Of a DNA stretch of 64,000 bases, positions 35,660 to 44,794 are shown piece by piece; the stretch's first letter is position 1, and the number at the start of each line of letters is the position of its first letter. The notes under the pieces are model-generated. The model did not search any database. It saw nothing but the letters and a program-made list of their open reading frames with translations, and had not been told where the DNA came from. The stretch is taken from the NCBI RefSeq assembly GCF_900103785.1, contig NZ_FNHE01000007.1, positions 1-64,000 on the forward strand. Reading direction: 5' to 3'. This stretch comes from Geodermatophilus siccatus. Lineage in GTDB: Bacteria; Actinomycetota; Actinomycetes; Mycobacteriales; Geodermatophilaceae. A program made the translations under genes and the position numbers.

Positions 35660-37224
35660 GCTGGAGGCTCCACTCCGGCCGGCGCGCACCGCGCCAGGGC
35701 CTCGCGCAGCACGGCGCGGTCGTCGAACGGGTGCAGGGTGCCGGCCACCTCCTGGCCGGTCTCGTGGCCCTTGCCGGCCACGAGGACGGCGTCGCCGGGC
35801 CGGGCGCGGGCGACGGCGGCGGCGATGGCGGCGCGGCGGTCGCCGATCTCCAGCACGTCGCCGCGCCGGTCGGCGGGGACGCCGGCCAGCATCGCCGCGC
35901 GGATCGCGGCGGGGTCCTCGGAGCGGGGGTTGTCGTCGGTGACGACCAGCAGGTCGCTGCCGCGGGCCGCGGCCTCCCCCATCGCCGGCCGCTTGCCGGG
36001 GTCGCGGTCGCCGCCGCAGCCCAGCACGGTGATCACCCGGCCCGGGGTCGAGGCGCGCAGCGCGGCCAGCGCCGTGGCGACGGCGTCCGGGGTGTGCGCG
36101 TAGTCGACGACGGCGACGAACGGTTGGCCGGCGTCCACCGGCTCCATCCGGCCGGGCACCACCGTCCCGGCCAGCCCGGTCAGCGCCGTCTCGACCGGGA
36201 CGCCGACCGCGTCGAGCAGCGCCACGGCGAGCACGGCGTTGGCGACGTTGAACCGGCCGGGCAGCCGCACCCGGGCCGGCCAGGAGCGCCCGTCCGGCCC
36301 GGTCAGCGTGAACGCCGTCCCGCCGGTGGGGTCGGGGACGAGGTCGGTCGCCGTCCAGTCGGCGTCGCCGCGCTCGATGGAGACGGTGACCGCGCGGCCG
36401 CCGAGCATGCCGGCCAGCCGCCGCCCGTGCGCGTCGTCGACGTCCACCACCTCGACGGCGGCGCGGCCGTCGAAGAGGCGGGCCTTGGCCTGGAAGTAGT
36501 CCTCGAGGTCGGTGTGGAAGTCCAGGTGGTCGCGGCCGAGGTTGGTGAACCCGGCCGCGGCGAACGGGATGCCGCCGACCCGGCCGAGGACCAGGGCGTG
36601 GCTGGAGACCTCCATGACCACCGTCTGCACGCCGGAGTCGACCATCCGGGCCAGCAGCGCGTGCAGGGCGGGGGCCTCCGGCGTCGTCCGCACGCTGGGC
36701 AGGGTGGTGACCGTCGGCGTCCCGTCCGGGGCCGAGCCGCGGGTGCGGGTCTCCACGGTGCCCACCAGGCCGGTGCCGCGGCCGGCGGCGACGAGGCCCG
36801 CCTCGACCAGGTAGCTGGTCGTGGTCTTGCCGTTGGTGCCGGTGATCCCGATGACCTGCAGGCGCCGGGCCGGCTCCCCGTAGACGCGCGCCGCGACCGC
36901 GCCGAGCAGCCCGCGGGGGTCCTCGACGACGCACACCGGCAGCCCGGTGGCGGCGGCCTCGTCGCGGCCGGTGGGGTCGGTGAGGACGGCGACCGCGCCG
37001 CGCGCCGCGGCGTCGGCGGCGTACCGCGCCCCGTGGGTGCGGGCGCCGGGCAGGGCGGCGTAGAGGTCCCCGGGTCCGACCTCCGCCGACGCCAGCGTCA
37101 CGCCGCTGACCGAGGTGCCGGGGTCGCCCTGGACGGGCGGGCCGAGCAGGTCGGCGAGGTCGGCGAGGGTCAGCGGGTCGGCCCCCGTCGGCCGGGGCGT
37201 CGTCTCCCTCCCGCTCTCGCTCAC
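35656..37224 (-). CDS. murE: UDP-MurNAc-dipeptide--meso-diaminopimelate ligase MurE
   Basis: 522 residues. Motifs: GVTLASAEVGPGDLYAALPG, the ATP loop GITGTNGKTTTSYL, MEVSSHALVLGRVGG, and FTNLGRDHLDFH. The amino-acid-selecting motif DDNPRSEDP is of the DNPR type, which specifies meso-diaminopimelate, as expected for this group. It is followed by GKGHETGQEV. The start is GTG 37222-37224, with no strong Shine-Dalgarno sequence. A family I terminator-like copy lies between ftsI and this gene. Confidence 0.97.
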   Translation of the reverse strand: MSESGRETTPRPTGADPLTLADLADLLGPPVQGDPGTSVSGVTLASAEVGPGDLYAALPGARTHGARYAADAAARGAVAVLTDPTGRDEAAATGLPVCVVEDPRGLLGAVAARVYGEPARRLQVIGITGTNGKTTTSYLVEAGLVAAGRGTGLVGTVETRTRGSAPDGTPTVTTLPSVRTTPEAPALHALLARMVDSGVQTVVMEVSSHALVLGRVGGIPFAAAGFTNLGRDHLDFHTDLEDYFQAKARLFDGRAAVEVVDVDDAHGRRLAGMLGGRAVTVSIERGDADWTATDLVPDPTGGTAFTLTGPDGRSWPARVRLPGRFNVANAVLAVALLDAVGVPVETALTGLAGTVVPGRMEPVDAGQPFVAVVDYAHTPDAVATALAALRASTPGRVITVLGCGGDRDPGKRPAMGEAAARGSDLLVVTDDNPRSEDPAAIRAAMLAGVPADRRGDVLEIGDRRAAIAAAVARARPGDAVLVAGKGHETGQEVAGTLHPFDDRAVLREALARCAPAGVEPPA

Positions 37225-37303
37225 GGGACTCCAATCTACCGGCGGGCCGGTCGCGGCCCGCCGCCCACACGCGGAGGGCGCGCCGCCGTCCGACGTCGGC
37301 CCG

Positions 37304-37431
37304 GTGAGGTCCCGGAACGGCCACCCTCCAGGGGCCCGCGCGGGCTCCGTCCAGGGGCCCGCCGCGAGCTCTGCGAGCGGTGAGGAGGACGGGGTCCTGC
37401 TCCTGCGAGCGGTGGGGGGCAGTGGGTTCTT
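37304..37431 (-). terminator. Family I terminator-like palindromes (copy 9, doubled), after ftsI
   Basis: Two half-units lie in tandem: AGGGGCCCGCGCGG and AGGGGCCCGCCGCGAGCTC, followed by GGAGGACGGGGTCC, then a second partial unit. It ends at the ftsI stop. The distal box GTGAGGTCCCGGAACGGCC is at 37304-37322. Confidence 0.6.
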
Positions 37432-39261
37432 CTACTCCGGTCCGGTCAGCACGAAGTCGGGGCGGGGCGTCCCCGACGGGACGATGCCGTCGGCGGTCAG
37501 GGCCTGGCGCATGACGTCGGCGAAGACCGGCGCGGCCACCTGGCCGCCCTCCTCGTTGCTGGTGGGCCGCTCGAGGTCGACGGCGACGACGTACTGCGGG
37601 TCGTCGGCCGGGGCGAAGCCGACGAACGTCGTCACGTAGCCGCCGCCGGCGTAGCAGTTGCACACGGGGTTGGCCCGCTGCGCGGTGCCGGTCTTGCCGG
37701 CCACCCGGAAGCCCTCGACCTGCGCCAGCGGAGCGGTGCCGCCGGGCCCGACGACGGCCTCGAGCATGTGCGCGACGCCGTCCGCGGTGGCCTCGCTGAG
37801 CACCCGCGTGCTCTGCGGCGCCGCTGCCGGCTCGCCACCCACGGCGGAGACGATGCGCGGCGGGATGCGCACCCCGCCGTTGGCGATCGCCTGGTAGACC
37901 GAGGCCATCTGCAGCGTGGTCACCGAGACGCCCTGCCCGATCGGCACGTTGGCCGAGCGGCTCTCGGTCCAGTCCGCGGAGTCCTGGAGGATGCCGGCGC
38001 TCTCCCCGGGCAGCTCGATGCCGGTGGTGCTGCCCAGGCCGAAGGCCCTCAGGTACTCCTCGAGCTTCTCGTCGCCCACCTCGCGGGCCAGCATGATCGT
38101 GCCGACGTTGCTGGACTTGGCCAGGATGCCGGTGACCGTCCAGTCGATCGGCTGGTGGTCGTGGGCGTCGCGCACGACCCTGTCCCCGGCCTGGATGTGG
38201 CCGTCGACGCTGAGCACCGTGTCCGGCGTGGCCTTCCCCTCCTCCAGGGCCGCCGCGAGCGTGACCGCCTTGAGCACCGAGCCGGGCTCGAAGACGCTGG
38301 AGACGATCGGGTTGCCCAGCAGCTCCGGATCGGTCCGCGAGTAGTTGCCGGGGTCGTAGCCCGGGCAGGAGCCCATCGCGGCGACCTGACCGGTGTGCAC
38401 GTCGAGGACGACGGCCGAGGCGCGGGTGGTGGCGCCGTCCTGGCAGGCCTCCTGCAGCCGCTGCTCGGTGACGAACTGCAGGTCGGAGTCGATGGTCAGC
38501 TCGACGGTCCGGCCGTCGACGGCGGGCGTGGACTCGTCGATGCCCGAGGGGATCGGGTGCCCGCCGCTGCCGACCTCGACCCGCCGCTCCCCCGGCGTGC
38601 CGGCGAGCTGCTCGTCGAGGGTCTGCTCGACGCCGGCCAGCCCCTGGCCGTCGCGGCCGGTGAACCCGACGACCTGCCCGGCGACCGACCCGGCGGGGTA
38701 GCGGCGCACCGGGTCGTCCTCGGAGAAGATCCCGGCCAGCCCGAGCTCGTCGACGGCGTCGACGGTCTCCGGGGGTACCTGCGAGGCCAGGACGACGTAT
38801 CGGCCGTCCTCGGAGAGCAGGTCGGTGAGCTCGGAGACCGGGACGTCGAGCAGCGTGGTCAGCGCCAGGGCCGTGCGCTCGGGGTCGGCGACCAGGGTCG
38901 GGTCGGCGGTGACGCGGAACGCCTCGGCGGTGTAGGCCAGCGGGTTGCCGTCGCGGTCGACGACCGAGCCGCGCAGGGGGGCGATGTCCTGGACGCGGAT
39001 GCGGTCCTGGGTGGCCGCGAGGGCGTACTGGCCGCTGTCGACGCCCTGCAGCAGCCACAGCTTGCCGGTGATCACCAGCAGCGGGACGACGACGAGGACG
39101 AACCCGACGCTGTAGCGGCGGCGGCTGGTCCGCAGCACGCCGGGCACCCGACGGCTGCCGGGAGCACGGCGGGAGGTGAACGCGCCGGTCGCGCCGCCGC
39201 GCAGCGGGGCACGGTCGGCGGGACGCCGGCGGGGGGCGGGCGGGCGCGGTGGGGTCGGCAC
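37432..39261 (-). CDS. ftsI: Septal transpeptidase FtsI (PBP3, class B)
   Basis: 609 residues. A Pro/Arg-rich cytoplasmic start leads into one membrane anchor (SVGFVLVVVPLLVITGKLWL). The PBP dimerisation domain begins IAPLRGSVVDRDGNPLAYT. The transpeptidase triad is complete: SVLK in FEPGSVLKAVTLAAALE, SSN in ILAKSSNVGTIML, and KTGT in RVAGKTGTAQRA. It cross-links septal peptidoglycan with FtsW. GTG 39259-39261 follows the ftsL stop by two bases. NPVCNCYAGGGYV near the C-terminus adds an unusual Cys pair after the KTG motif. Confidence 0.97.
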   Translation of the reverse strand: MPTPPRPPAPRRRPADRAPLRGGATGAFTSRRAPGSRRVPGVLRTSRRRYSVGFVLVVVPLLVITGKLWLLQGVDSGQYALAATQDRIRVQDIAPLRGSVVDRDGNPLAYTAEAFRVTADPTLVADPERTALALTTLLDVPVSELTDLLSEDGRYVVLASQVPPETVDAVDELGLAGIFSEDDPVRRYPAGSVAGQVVGFTGRDGQGLAGVEQTLDEQLAGTPGERRVEVGSGGHPIPSGIDESTPAVDGRTVELTIDSDLQFVTEQRLQEACQDGATTRASAVVLDVHTGQVAAMGSCPGYDPGNYSRTDPELLGNPIVSSVFEPGSVLKAVTLAAALEEGKATPDTVLSVDGHIQAGDRVVRDAHDHQPIDWTVTGILAKSSNVGTIMLAREVGDEKLEEYLRAFGLGSTTGIELPGESAGILQDSADWTESRSANVPIGQGVSVTTLQMASVYQAIANGGVRIPPRIVSAVGGEPAAAPQSTRVLSEATADGVAHMLEAVVGPGGTAPLAQVEGFRVAGKTGTAQRANPVCNCYAGGGYVTTFVGFAPADDPQYVVAVDLERPTSNEEGGQVAAPVFADVMRQALTADGIVPSGTPRPDFVLTGPE

Positions 39262-39263
39262 GG

Positions 39264-39980
39264 TCAGTCCCCACCCCCGGCCACCGGCGGTGCGGGCAGC
39301 CTCGGGACCTCGCTGGGCTCCGGGTCCTCGGCCGGCACCGCCTCGCCGCGCAGGGTGACGCTGCCGTCCTCCCCGACGACCAGGTAGGCGGCCGGGCCGG
39401 CGGGCACCATGCCGGCCTCGCGCGCCTCGCGCGCCAGCTCGGCGGGCGTGCCGCCGGCGATCACCTGCTGCTCCAGGCGCTGCACCTCCTGGGCGCGGTC
39501 CTCGTTGGCGGCCGCGAGCTGGGTGGCCTTGAGCGAGTTGACCGCGATGGCGGTGTTGAGGAACAGCAGCCCCAGCGTGGTGGCCACCAGCAGGGTGACG
39601 ACGAGCAGCACGAAGGGCGCACGGTGGGCGCCGACCGCGCTGCGCAGCCGGGATGCCGACGAGCCGGTCGTGCTCCGGGGCGCCGGGCCGGGAGCCTGGG
39701 TCGGGCGGGCCGCGGTGCGGCTGCGCAGCGAGCCGCTGCGCACGGGGGCGGTGTGGGTGCCGGCGGGGCGCGCGGGCGCCGGGGTGGCGGTCCGCGCGGT
39801 GCGCGGCTCGGCAACCGGCCGCTCGCCGGTCGCCGGCCGCTCCGCCGCCGGCCGTCGGGGGGTACTCCCCGTCACGTGCACGGGCGGCCCCGTCCGGGGG
39901 CCCTTCTGGAGAGGGGGCGGGGTCCGGCGGCCGGGGCGGTCCCCGGACGGGTCGCCCGCCGCGCGGGCGGTGGCGCTCAT
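39264..39980 (-). CDS. ftsL: Cell division protein FtsL-like
   Basis: 238 residues. A long basic, Pro-rich cytoplasmic region (about 1-118) is followed by a single membrane helix, FVLLVVTLLVATTLGLLFLN. A short coiled coil, KATQLAAANEDRAQEVQRLE, comes next, then a Pro/Glu tail. This bitopic layout between rsmH and ftsI is that of FtsL, which works with FtsQ to activate FtsWI. Sequence conservation is low in this family, so the name rests mainly on topology and position. The ATG at 39978-39980 overlaps a mini-ORF stop (ATGA). Confidence 0.85.
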   Translation of the reverse strand: MSATARAAGDPSGDRPGRRTPPPLQKGPRTGPPVHVTGSTPRRPAAERPATGERPVAEPRTARTATPAPARPAGTHTAPVRSGSLRSRTAARPTQAPGPAPRSTTGSSASRLRSAVGAHRAPFVLLVVTLLVATTLGLLFLNTAIAVNSLKATQLAAANEDRAQEVQRLEQQVIAGGTPAELAREAREAGMVPAGPAAYLVVGEDGSVTLRGEAVPAEDPEPSEVPRLPAPPVAGGGD

Positions 39981-40078
39981 GCGGCCTCCTCACCGTCGCT
40001 GGTCATCCGCGTCCGCGTCCGCGGCCCGTGCGTCGTCCTCCTCGTCGGGCACGGCGGGCGTGCCGCCGCCGCGCTCAC
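39977..40078 (-). CDS. Candidate mini-ORF bridging rsmH and ftsL (33 aa)
   Basis: GTG 40076-40078 overlaps the rsmH stop, and TGA 39977-39979 overlaps the ftsL ATG. The 33-codon frame between begins [12 protein letters not shown] and ends MTSDGEEAA. The organisation matches the murG-murC mini-ORF and the GGT GAG GAG codons again form the next Shine-Dalgarno sequence, but the N-terminal VTELARSR motif is absent. The in-frame match could be chance. Confidence 0.35.
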   Translation of the reverse strand: MSAAAARPPCPTRRTTHGPRTRTRMTSDGEEAA

Positions 40079-41067
40079 GCGGCCCGCCGGATGCGCTCGG
40101 CGGCCCGCACGCGGGCCGACGCGGCCCGCGGGTTGGCCGCGACCTCCGCCTCGGAGGGCGCCTCGCCGCCGCGGGTCAGCAGCCGCAGCGTCGGGCCCAG
40201 CTCGGGGAGCGGCACCGGGAGGCCGGGCGGCGTGCGATCCACCGCACCGGCGGCGAGGGTCTGCTTGACGATGCGGTCCTCGAGGGAGTGGAAGGTGATC
40301 ACGGCGATGCGGCCGCCGACGGCGAGCGCCTCGAGTGCGGCCGGCAGCGCCCGCTCGAGCACGCCGAGCTCGTCGTTCACCTCGATGCGCAGCGCCTGGA
40401 AGGTCCGCTTGGCCGGGTGGCCGCCGGTGCGGCGGGTGGCGGCGGGGATCGAGTCGCGCACCAGGTGCGCCAGCCGCTCGGTGTGCGTGAACGGCGCGCG
40501 CTCGCGCTCGCGGGCGATGGCATGGGCGATGCGGGTGGCGAAGCGCTCCTCGCCGTAGACGCGCAGCACCCGCGCCAGGTCGGCGGCGGGGTAGGTGTTG
40601 ACGACGTCGGCCGCGGTGCGCGGCGCCGACGGGTCCATCCGCATGTCCAGCGGCGCGTCGGCGGCGTAGCTGAAGCCGCGGTCGGGGCGGTCGAGCTGCA
40701 GCGAGGAGACCCCGAGGTCGAACAGGACCGCCTGGACCTCGGTCAGGCCGAGCCGGTCGAGGACCTCGGGCAGCTCGTCGAAGACGGCCGGGACGACGGT
40801 GGCCCGGTCGGCGACGCCGGCGTGGGTGAGCCGGCGGGTGGCCTCGGCGCGGGCGTCGGGGTCGCGGTCGAGGCCCACCAGCCGCAGCCCGGGGTGGGCG
40901 CGCAGCAGGGCCAGCGAGTGCCCGGCCAGGCCGAGGGTGGCGTCGACGAGGACGGCGCCGTCGGCGGCGCAGGCCGGGGCCAGCAGTTCGGTGACCCGGT
41001 CGAGCAGCACGGGCACGTGCACCGGGGACGTGCCCTGCCCTCCCGGTGCCGGCTCCGTTCTGCTCAT
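40075..41067 (-). CDS. rsmH: 16S rRNA (cytosine(1402)-N4)-methyltransferase RsmH (MraW)
   Basis: 330 residues. SAM-dependent N4-methylation of C1402 in the 30S P-site. Family motifs: [79 protein letters not shown] and [13 protein letters not shown]. The start is ATG 41065-41067, with CAGGAGC upstream. It is separated from mraZ by 448 bases, which is more than usual. Confidence 0.97.
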   Translation of the reverse strand: MSRTEPAPGGQGTSPVHVPVLLDRVTELLAPACAADGAVLVDATLGLAGHSLALLRAHPGLRLVGLDRDPDARAEATRRLTHAGVADRATVVPAVFDELPEVLDRLGLTEVQAVLFDLGVSSLQLDRPDRGFSYAADAPLDMRMDPSAPRTAADVVNTYPAADLARVLRVYGEERFATRIAHAIARERERAPFTHTERLAHLVRDSIPAATRRTGGHPAKRTFQALRIEVNDELGVLERALPAALEALAVGGRIAVITFHSLEDRIVKQTLAAGAVDRTPPGLPVPLPELGPTLRLLTRGGEAPSEAEVAANPRAASARVRAAERIRRAA

Positions 41068-41515
41068 CGTCGGCGGCTCCTGAACGGGGTCGGGGCGCCC
41101 TCGGGGCGCGGGGGCCCGTCCATGGTGGGGCTGGGCGGCGGTCGGCGGGCGGAGCGCGGCGGCGTTTCGGCGAGGTCGGGGAGCGCTCCCGGGGCGGGTG
41201 GGGCGCGGTGGGGACCGTGTGACCGCCCGGCCGTCCCGTGGGGAGCCGTGGGGTCCCGGCCCGGGGGACGCGCCCGGCCCGCCCCCCGCGGGGTCCGCCT
41301 GGCGCCGGGGAAGTACGTCAGGTGGAGCCCCGCGGGGACGGGCGGGCCCGCGCCGGTGGGGACCGGCGGCGCGCCCGGTGGGCGGTGCGTCTCCTCCGGC
41401 GCCGTGCGGGTCCGAGCCGCGGGGAAGGTGGCTCGGGCCGACCCGGTCGAGCCGCGGGGAAGTCGGCTCGGTCGGGGGGTGGGGTCCGGAGGGGTCGGAG
41501 GGGCGGGACGTCGGC
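41068..41515 (-). other. Long non-coding gap between mraZ and rsmH, with tandem hairpins
   Basis: 448 bases without a plausible gene. Next to the mraZ stop two hairpins lie in tandem with the same loop: CCGAGCC/GGCTCGG (41412-41418 with 41430-41436) and CGAGCC/GGCTCG (41448-41453 with 41465-41470), both enclosing GCGGGGAAG. They could end or attenuate mraZ transcription, so that rsmH depends on a second promoter nearer 41100. The remainder is G-rich on the plus strand, with many GTGGGG runs. Confidence 0.55.
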
Positions 41516-41950
41516 TCAGGAGAGGGTGGGCATCCCCTCGCTCTCCATGTCGGCGTAGATGGCCTCCTGCTCGGCCACGTAGGCCTCCCAGGTGGCGGCG
41601 TCCCAGATCTCGAAGCGGGTGTCGACGCCCACGACGACCACGTCGCGGTCGAGGCCGGCGTACTCGCGCAGGTTGGCAGGGATGGTGATGCGGCCGGTCT
41701 TGTCCGGCTCGACCTCGACCATCGACCCGAAGCTCATGCGCGCGCGCATGCGGGCGGCGGCGGTGTCGGACGGCGCCATCGCGGCGGCCGCGGCGCTCTG
41801 CTCGGCGACCCGGGCCATGGTGAGGCCGTAGATGCAGCGCTCCTGGCCCTTCTTGATCACCATGCCGTCGGCCACCTGCTCGCGGAAGCGGACGGGGAGT
41901 GCGAGCCGGCCCTTCTCGTCGAGGCGCAACGGGTAGCTGCCGACGAACAC
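41516..41950 (-). CDS. mraZ: Transcriptional regulator MraZ
   Basis: 144 residues with two AbrB-like DNA-binding repeats: [20 protein letters not shown] (about 2-21) and [20 protein letters not shown] (about 85-104). MraZ binds TGGG-type boxes upstream of itself and controls the dcw cluster. GTG 41948-41950 is chosen because a near-perfect Shine-Dalgarno sequence, GGAGGTGATCC, lies just before it. Upstream in-frame codons run into the box array and are unlikely to be translated. Confidence 0.96.
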   Translation of the reverse strand: MFVGSYPLRLDEKGRLALPVRFREQVADGMVIKKGQERCIYGLTMARVAEQSAAAAAMAPSDTAAARMRARMSFGSMVEVEPDKTGRITIPANLREYAGLDRDVVVVGVDTRFEIWDAATWEAYVAEQEAIYADMESEGMPTLS

Positions 41951-42013
41951 CGGATCACCTCCCCCATCGGTCCTCCTCGCACTCCGGGGCGCCCCCGGGA
42001 CGGGCCGTACCTC

Positions 42014-42068
42014 CCCACCGAGCCACACAGTAACCCACTACGCCCCACCGGACACCACTCGACACCAT
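42014..42068 (-). promoter_or_regulatory. MraZ box array with 10-bp period
   Basis: On the minus strand GTGGG or near-matches recur at exact 10-base steps. In plus-strand terms: CCCAC at 42014, CACAC at 42024, CCCAC at 42034, CCCAC at 42044, ACCAC at 42054 and ACCAT at 42064. Same-face direct repeats of TGGGN with 5-base spacers are the known operator type for MraZ. The array ends 64 bases before the mraZ GTG, so autoregulation is the natural reading. Confidence 0.75.
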
Positions 42069-42286
42069 GTCGTGATCGGCCCTCCCCACCGCCGCTCTCG
42101 CAGGTCAGCGGCCCGGACGCGGGCCCCGGCCGCGAGGTGGGGCGGGGTGGGGTGCCGTCCCCCTCCGCCCCACCCGCGGAGCCCCCCGGGAGAGCCCGTC
42201 GCGGGGTCCGGAGGCGGGCCGGTGGGGAGCCGGAGCGGGGCCGGGTGGGCGTGTGCGACGCCACGCCCGGGAGGCGTCCGGGCACG

Positions 42287-42292
42287 TAACGT
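42287..42292 (+). promoter_or_regulatory. -10 element of the moxR operon, leaderless at the mini-ORF
   Basis: TAACGT ends seven bases before the GTG (42300) of the first mini-ORF. With this spacing the transcript would start at that GTG, so the mini-ORF would be translated directly from the 5' end of the mRNA. A GC hairpin (GGTGGGGCGG at 42136-42145 with 42165-42174) lies upstream in the divergent region. Confidence 0.5.
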
Positions 42293-42299
42293 TGATGAC

Positions 42300-42332
42300 G
42301 TGACCGAGCTCGCGAGGTCACGCACGGGCTGA
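42300..42332 (+). CDS. Mini-ORF leader 1 of the moxR operon (10 aa, VTELARSRTG)
   Basis: GTG 42300 opens the frame VTELARSRTG and closes at TGA 42330-42332. Beyond that stop the same frame would still read [15 protein letters not shown] and end at TGA 42378-42380, overlapping the next mini-ORF. This copy therefore looks like a family II unit interrupted by one stop codon. It lies at the predicted 5' end of the moxR mRNA. Confidence 0.45.
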   Translation: MTELARSRTG

Positions 42333-42376
42333 GCACCGTCGGCCACGCGGCCGACGAGCGCCGGCGAGGAGGCCCG

Positions 42377-42453
42377 GTGACCGAGCTCGCGCGGTCACGC
42401 ACGGACACAGCACCGTCGGACACGCAGCCGACGAGCGCCAGCGAGGAGGTTGC

Positions 42454-42457
<4 letters not shown>
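42377..42457 (+). CDS. Mini-ORF leader 2 of the moxR operon (family II, 26 aa)
   Basis: GTG 42377-42379 to TGA 42455-42457, overlapping the moxR GTG (GTGA). The peptide begins VTELARSRTDTAPS and ends QPTSASEEVA. It is a tandem duplicate of the preceding unit (about 85% identical DNA by eye). The codons GAG GAG near the end provide the moxR Shine-Dalgarno sequence. Confidence 0.5.
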
Positions 42458-43434
<977 letters not shown>

Positions 43435-43435
43435 G

Positions 43436-44794
43436 GTGGCCGGCCCGGTCGCCACCGCGCTGGCGAGCCTCACGCTGCGCGGCCGCTGCCTGGTCGCCGC
43501 CGGGCTGACCCTGCTGCTGCTCGGCGTGCTGCTGGGTGAGCAGCCGCTGGTGCAGGTGGCGGTCTTCGTGCTGGCGCTGCCGCTGCTGTCGGCCGTGGCC
43601 GTCGCCCGGCACCGCTTCCGGGTGGCCTCCCGCCGCACCGTCACCCCCGCCCGGCTGCCCCGCGGGCGGGACGCCGAGGTGCAGCTGGAGCTCAGCAACG
43701 CCGGCCGCGGCACCGGCGGGCTGTGGTTGCTCGCCGAGACCCTGCCGCGGGAACTGGGGCCGACTCCCCAGTTCGTCGTCGACCGGCTGCCCGGCGGCCG
43801 CTCCACGACGCTGCACTACCGCGTGCACGGCGGACGACGCGGCCGCTACCGGCTCGGACCGCTGAAGCTGCGGCTCGTGGACCCCTTCGGCCTGGTGCTG
43901 CGCAGCGTCGTGGGCGCCGACAGCGCCGCGCTCGTCGTGGTGCCGCGAGTGGTGCCGCTGGGCCCCGGCGGCCCGGGGGGCGGGCACGGCGTCGGCGGCT
44001 CGGGGGCGCGCCGCTCGCTCGCCGTCCACGGCGAGGACGACGTGAGCACCCGGCCCTACCGGCACGGCGACGACCTGCGGAAGGTGCACTGGCGGGCCAC
44101 CGCACGCACCGGGGAGCTCATGGTGCGGCTGGAGGAACGGCCGTGGCGCGCGCAGGCGACCCTGCTGCTCGACACCCGGGCCCGCGCCCACCTGGTCGCC
44201 CGGCCCCTGCCCGCCGACCGCCGAGCTGCCCCTCCCGGCCCGGACACGCCTCCGGCGGACAGCTTCGAGTGGCTCGTCGAGGCGGCGGCCAGCATCGGCA
44301 CCGAGCTGCTCGCGCGCGGCGCCACGCTGCGGGTGGTCACCGAGGGCGCCGAGCTGACCGGCGCCGACTCCGGCGCGGGGCTGAGCGGCGAGGAGCTGCT
44401 GGACCGGCTCGCCGGGGTGGCGCCGTCCCGGCTGGCCGGCCTGGGCCCCGGCCTGGCGCTGCTGACCCGTGCGGCCGGCGAGGGCCCGGTCGTCGCGCTG
44501 CTCGGCGCGATCGGCCCGGACGAGGCCGCCGAGCTGGTGCGGGTGCGCTCGGGCCCGGCCACCGACCTCGCCGTCCTCACCGACATCGGCAGCTGGGCCG
44601 AGGTCGAGGCCGCCCGCCGCCGGCGGCCGGTCGGCGCGGGGGCGCGCGCGGAGCTGACCCGCCAGCAGGAGGCGGCGGCGGACCTGCTGCGCGCCGGCGG
44701 CTGGCAGGTGGCCGTCGCGGGTGCCGGCGACACGGTGGCCGACGTGTGGGCCCAGGTGGCCCGGCCCGGCGTCCTGCAGGTCGGCGTCCGATGA
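43436..44794 (+). CDS. DUF58 domain protein
   Basis: 452 residues. Two N-terminal membrane helices (LVAAGLLTLLLLGVLL-like and VAVFVLALPLLSAVAVA) precede a beta-rich region. The DUF58 hallmark EDDVSTRPYRHGDDLRKVHW lies near residues 200-220, followed by a von Willebrand A-like region with LLLDTRARAHLVA. It is thought to be a membrane-anchored client of the MoxR ATPase. GTG 43436 lies one base after the moxR stop, and its stop overlaps the next ATG (ATGA). Confidence 0.9.
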   Translation: MAGPVATALASLTLRGRCLVAAGLTLLLLGVLLGEQPLVQVAVFVLALPLLSAVAVARHRFRVASRRTVTPARLPRGRDAEVQLELSNAGRGTGGLWLLAETLPRELGPTPQFVVDRLPGGRSTTLHYRVHGGRRGRYRLGPLKLRLVDPFGLVLRSVVGADSAALVVVPRVVPLGPGGPGGGHGVGGSGARRSLAVHGEDDVSTRPYRHGDDLRKVHWRATARTGELMVRLEERPWRAQATLLLDTRARAHLVARPLPADRRAAPPGPDTPPADSFEWLVEAAASIGTELLARGATLRVVTEGAELTGADSGAGLSGEELLDRLAGVAPSRLAGLGPGLALLTRAAGEGPVVALLGAIGPDEAAELVRVRSGPATDLAVLTDIGSWAEVEAARRRRPVGAGARAELTRQQEAAADLLRAGGWQVAVAGAGDTVADVWAQVARPGVLQVGVR

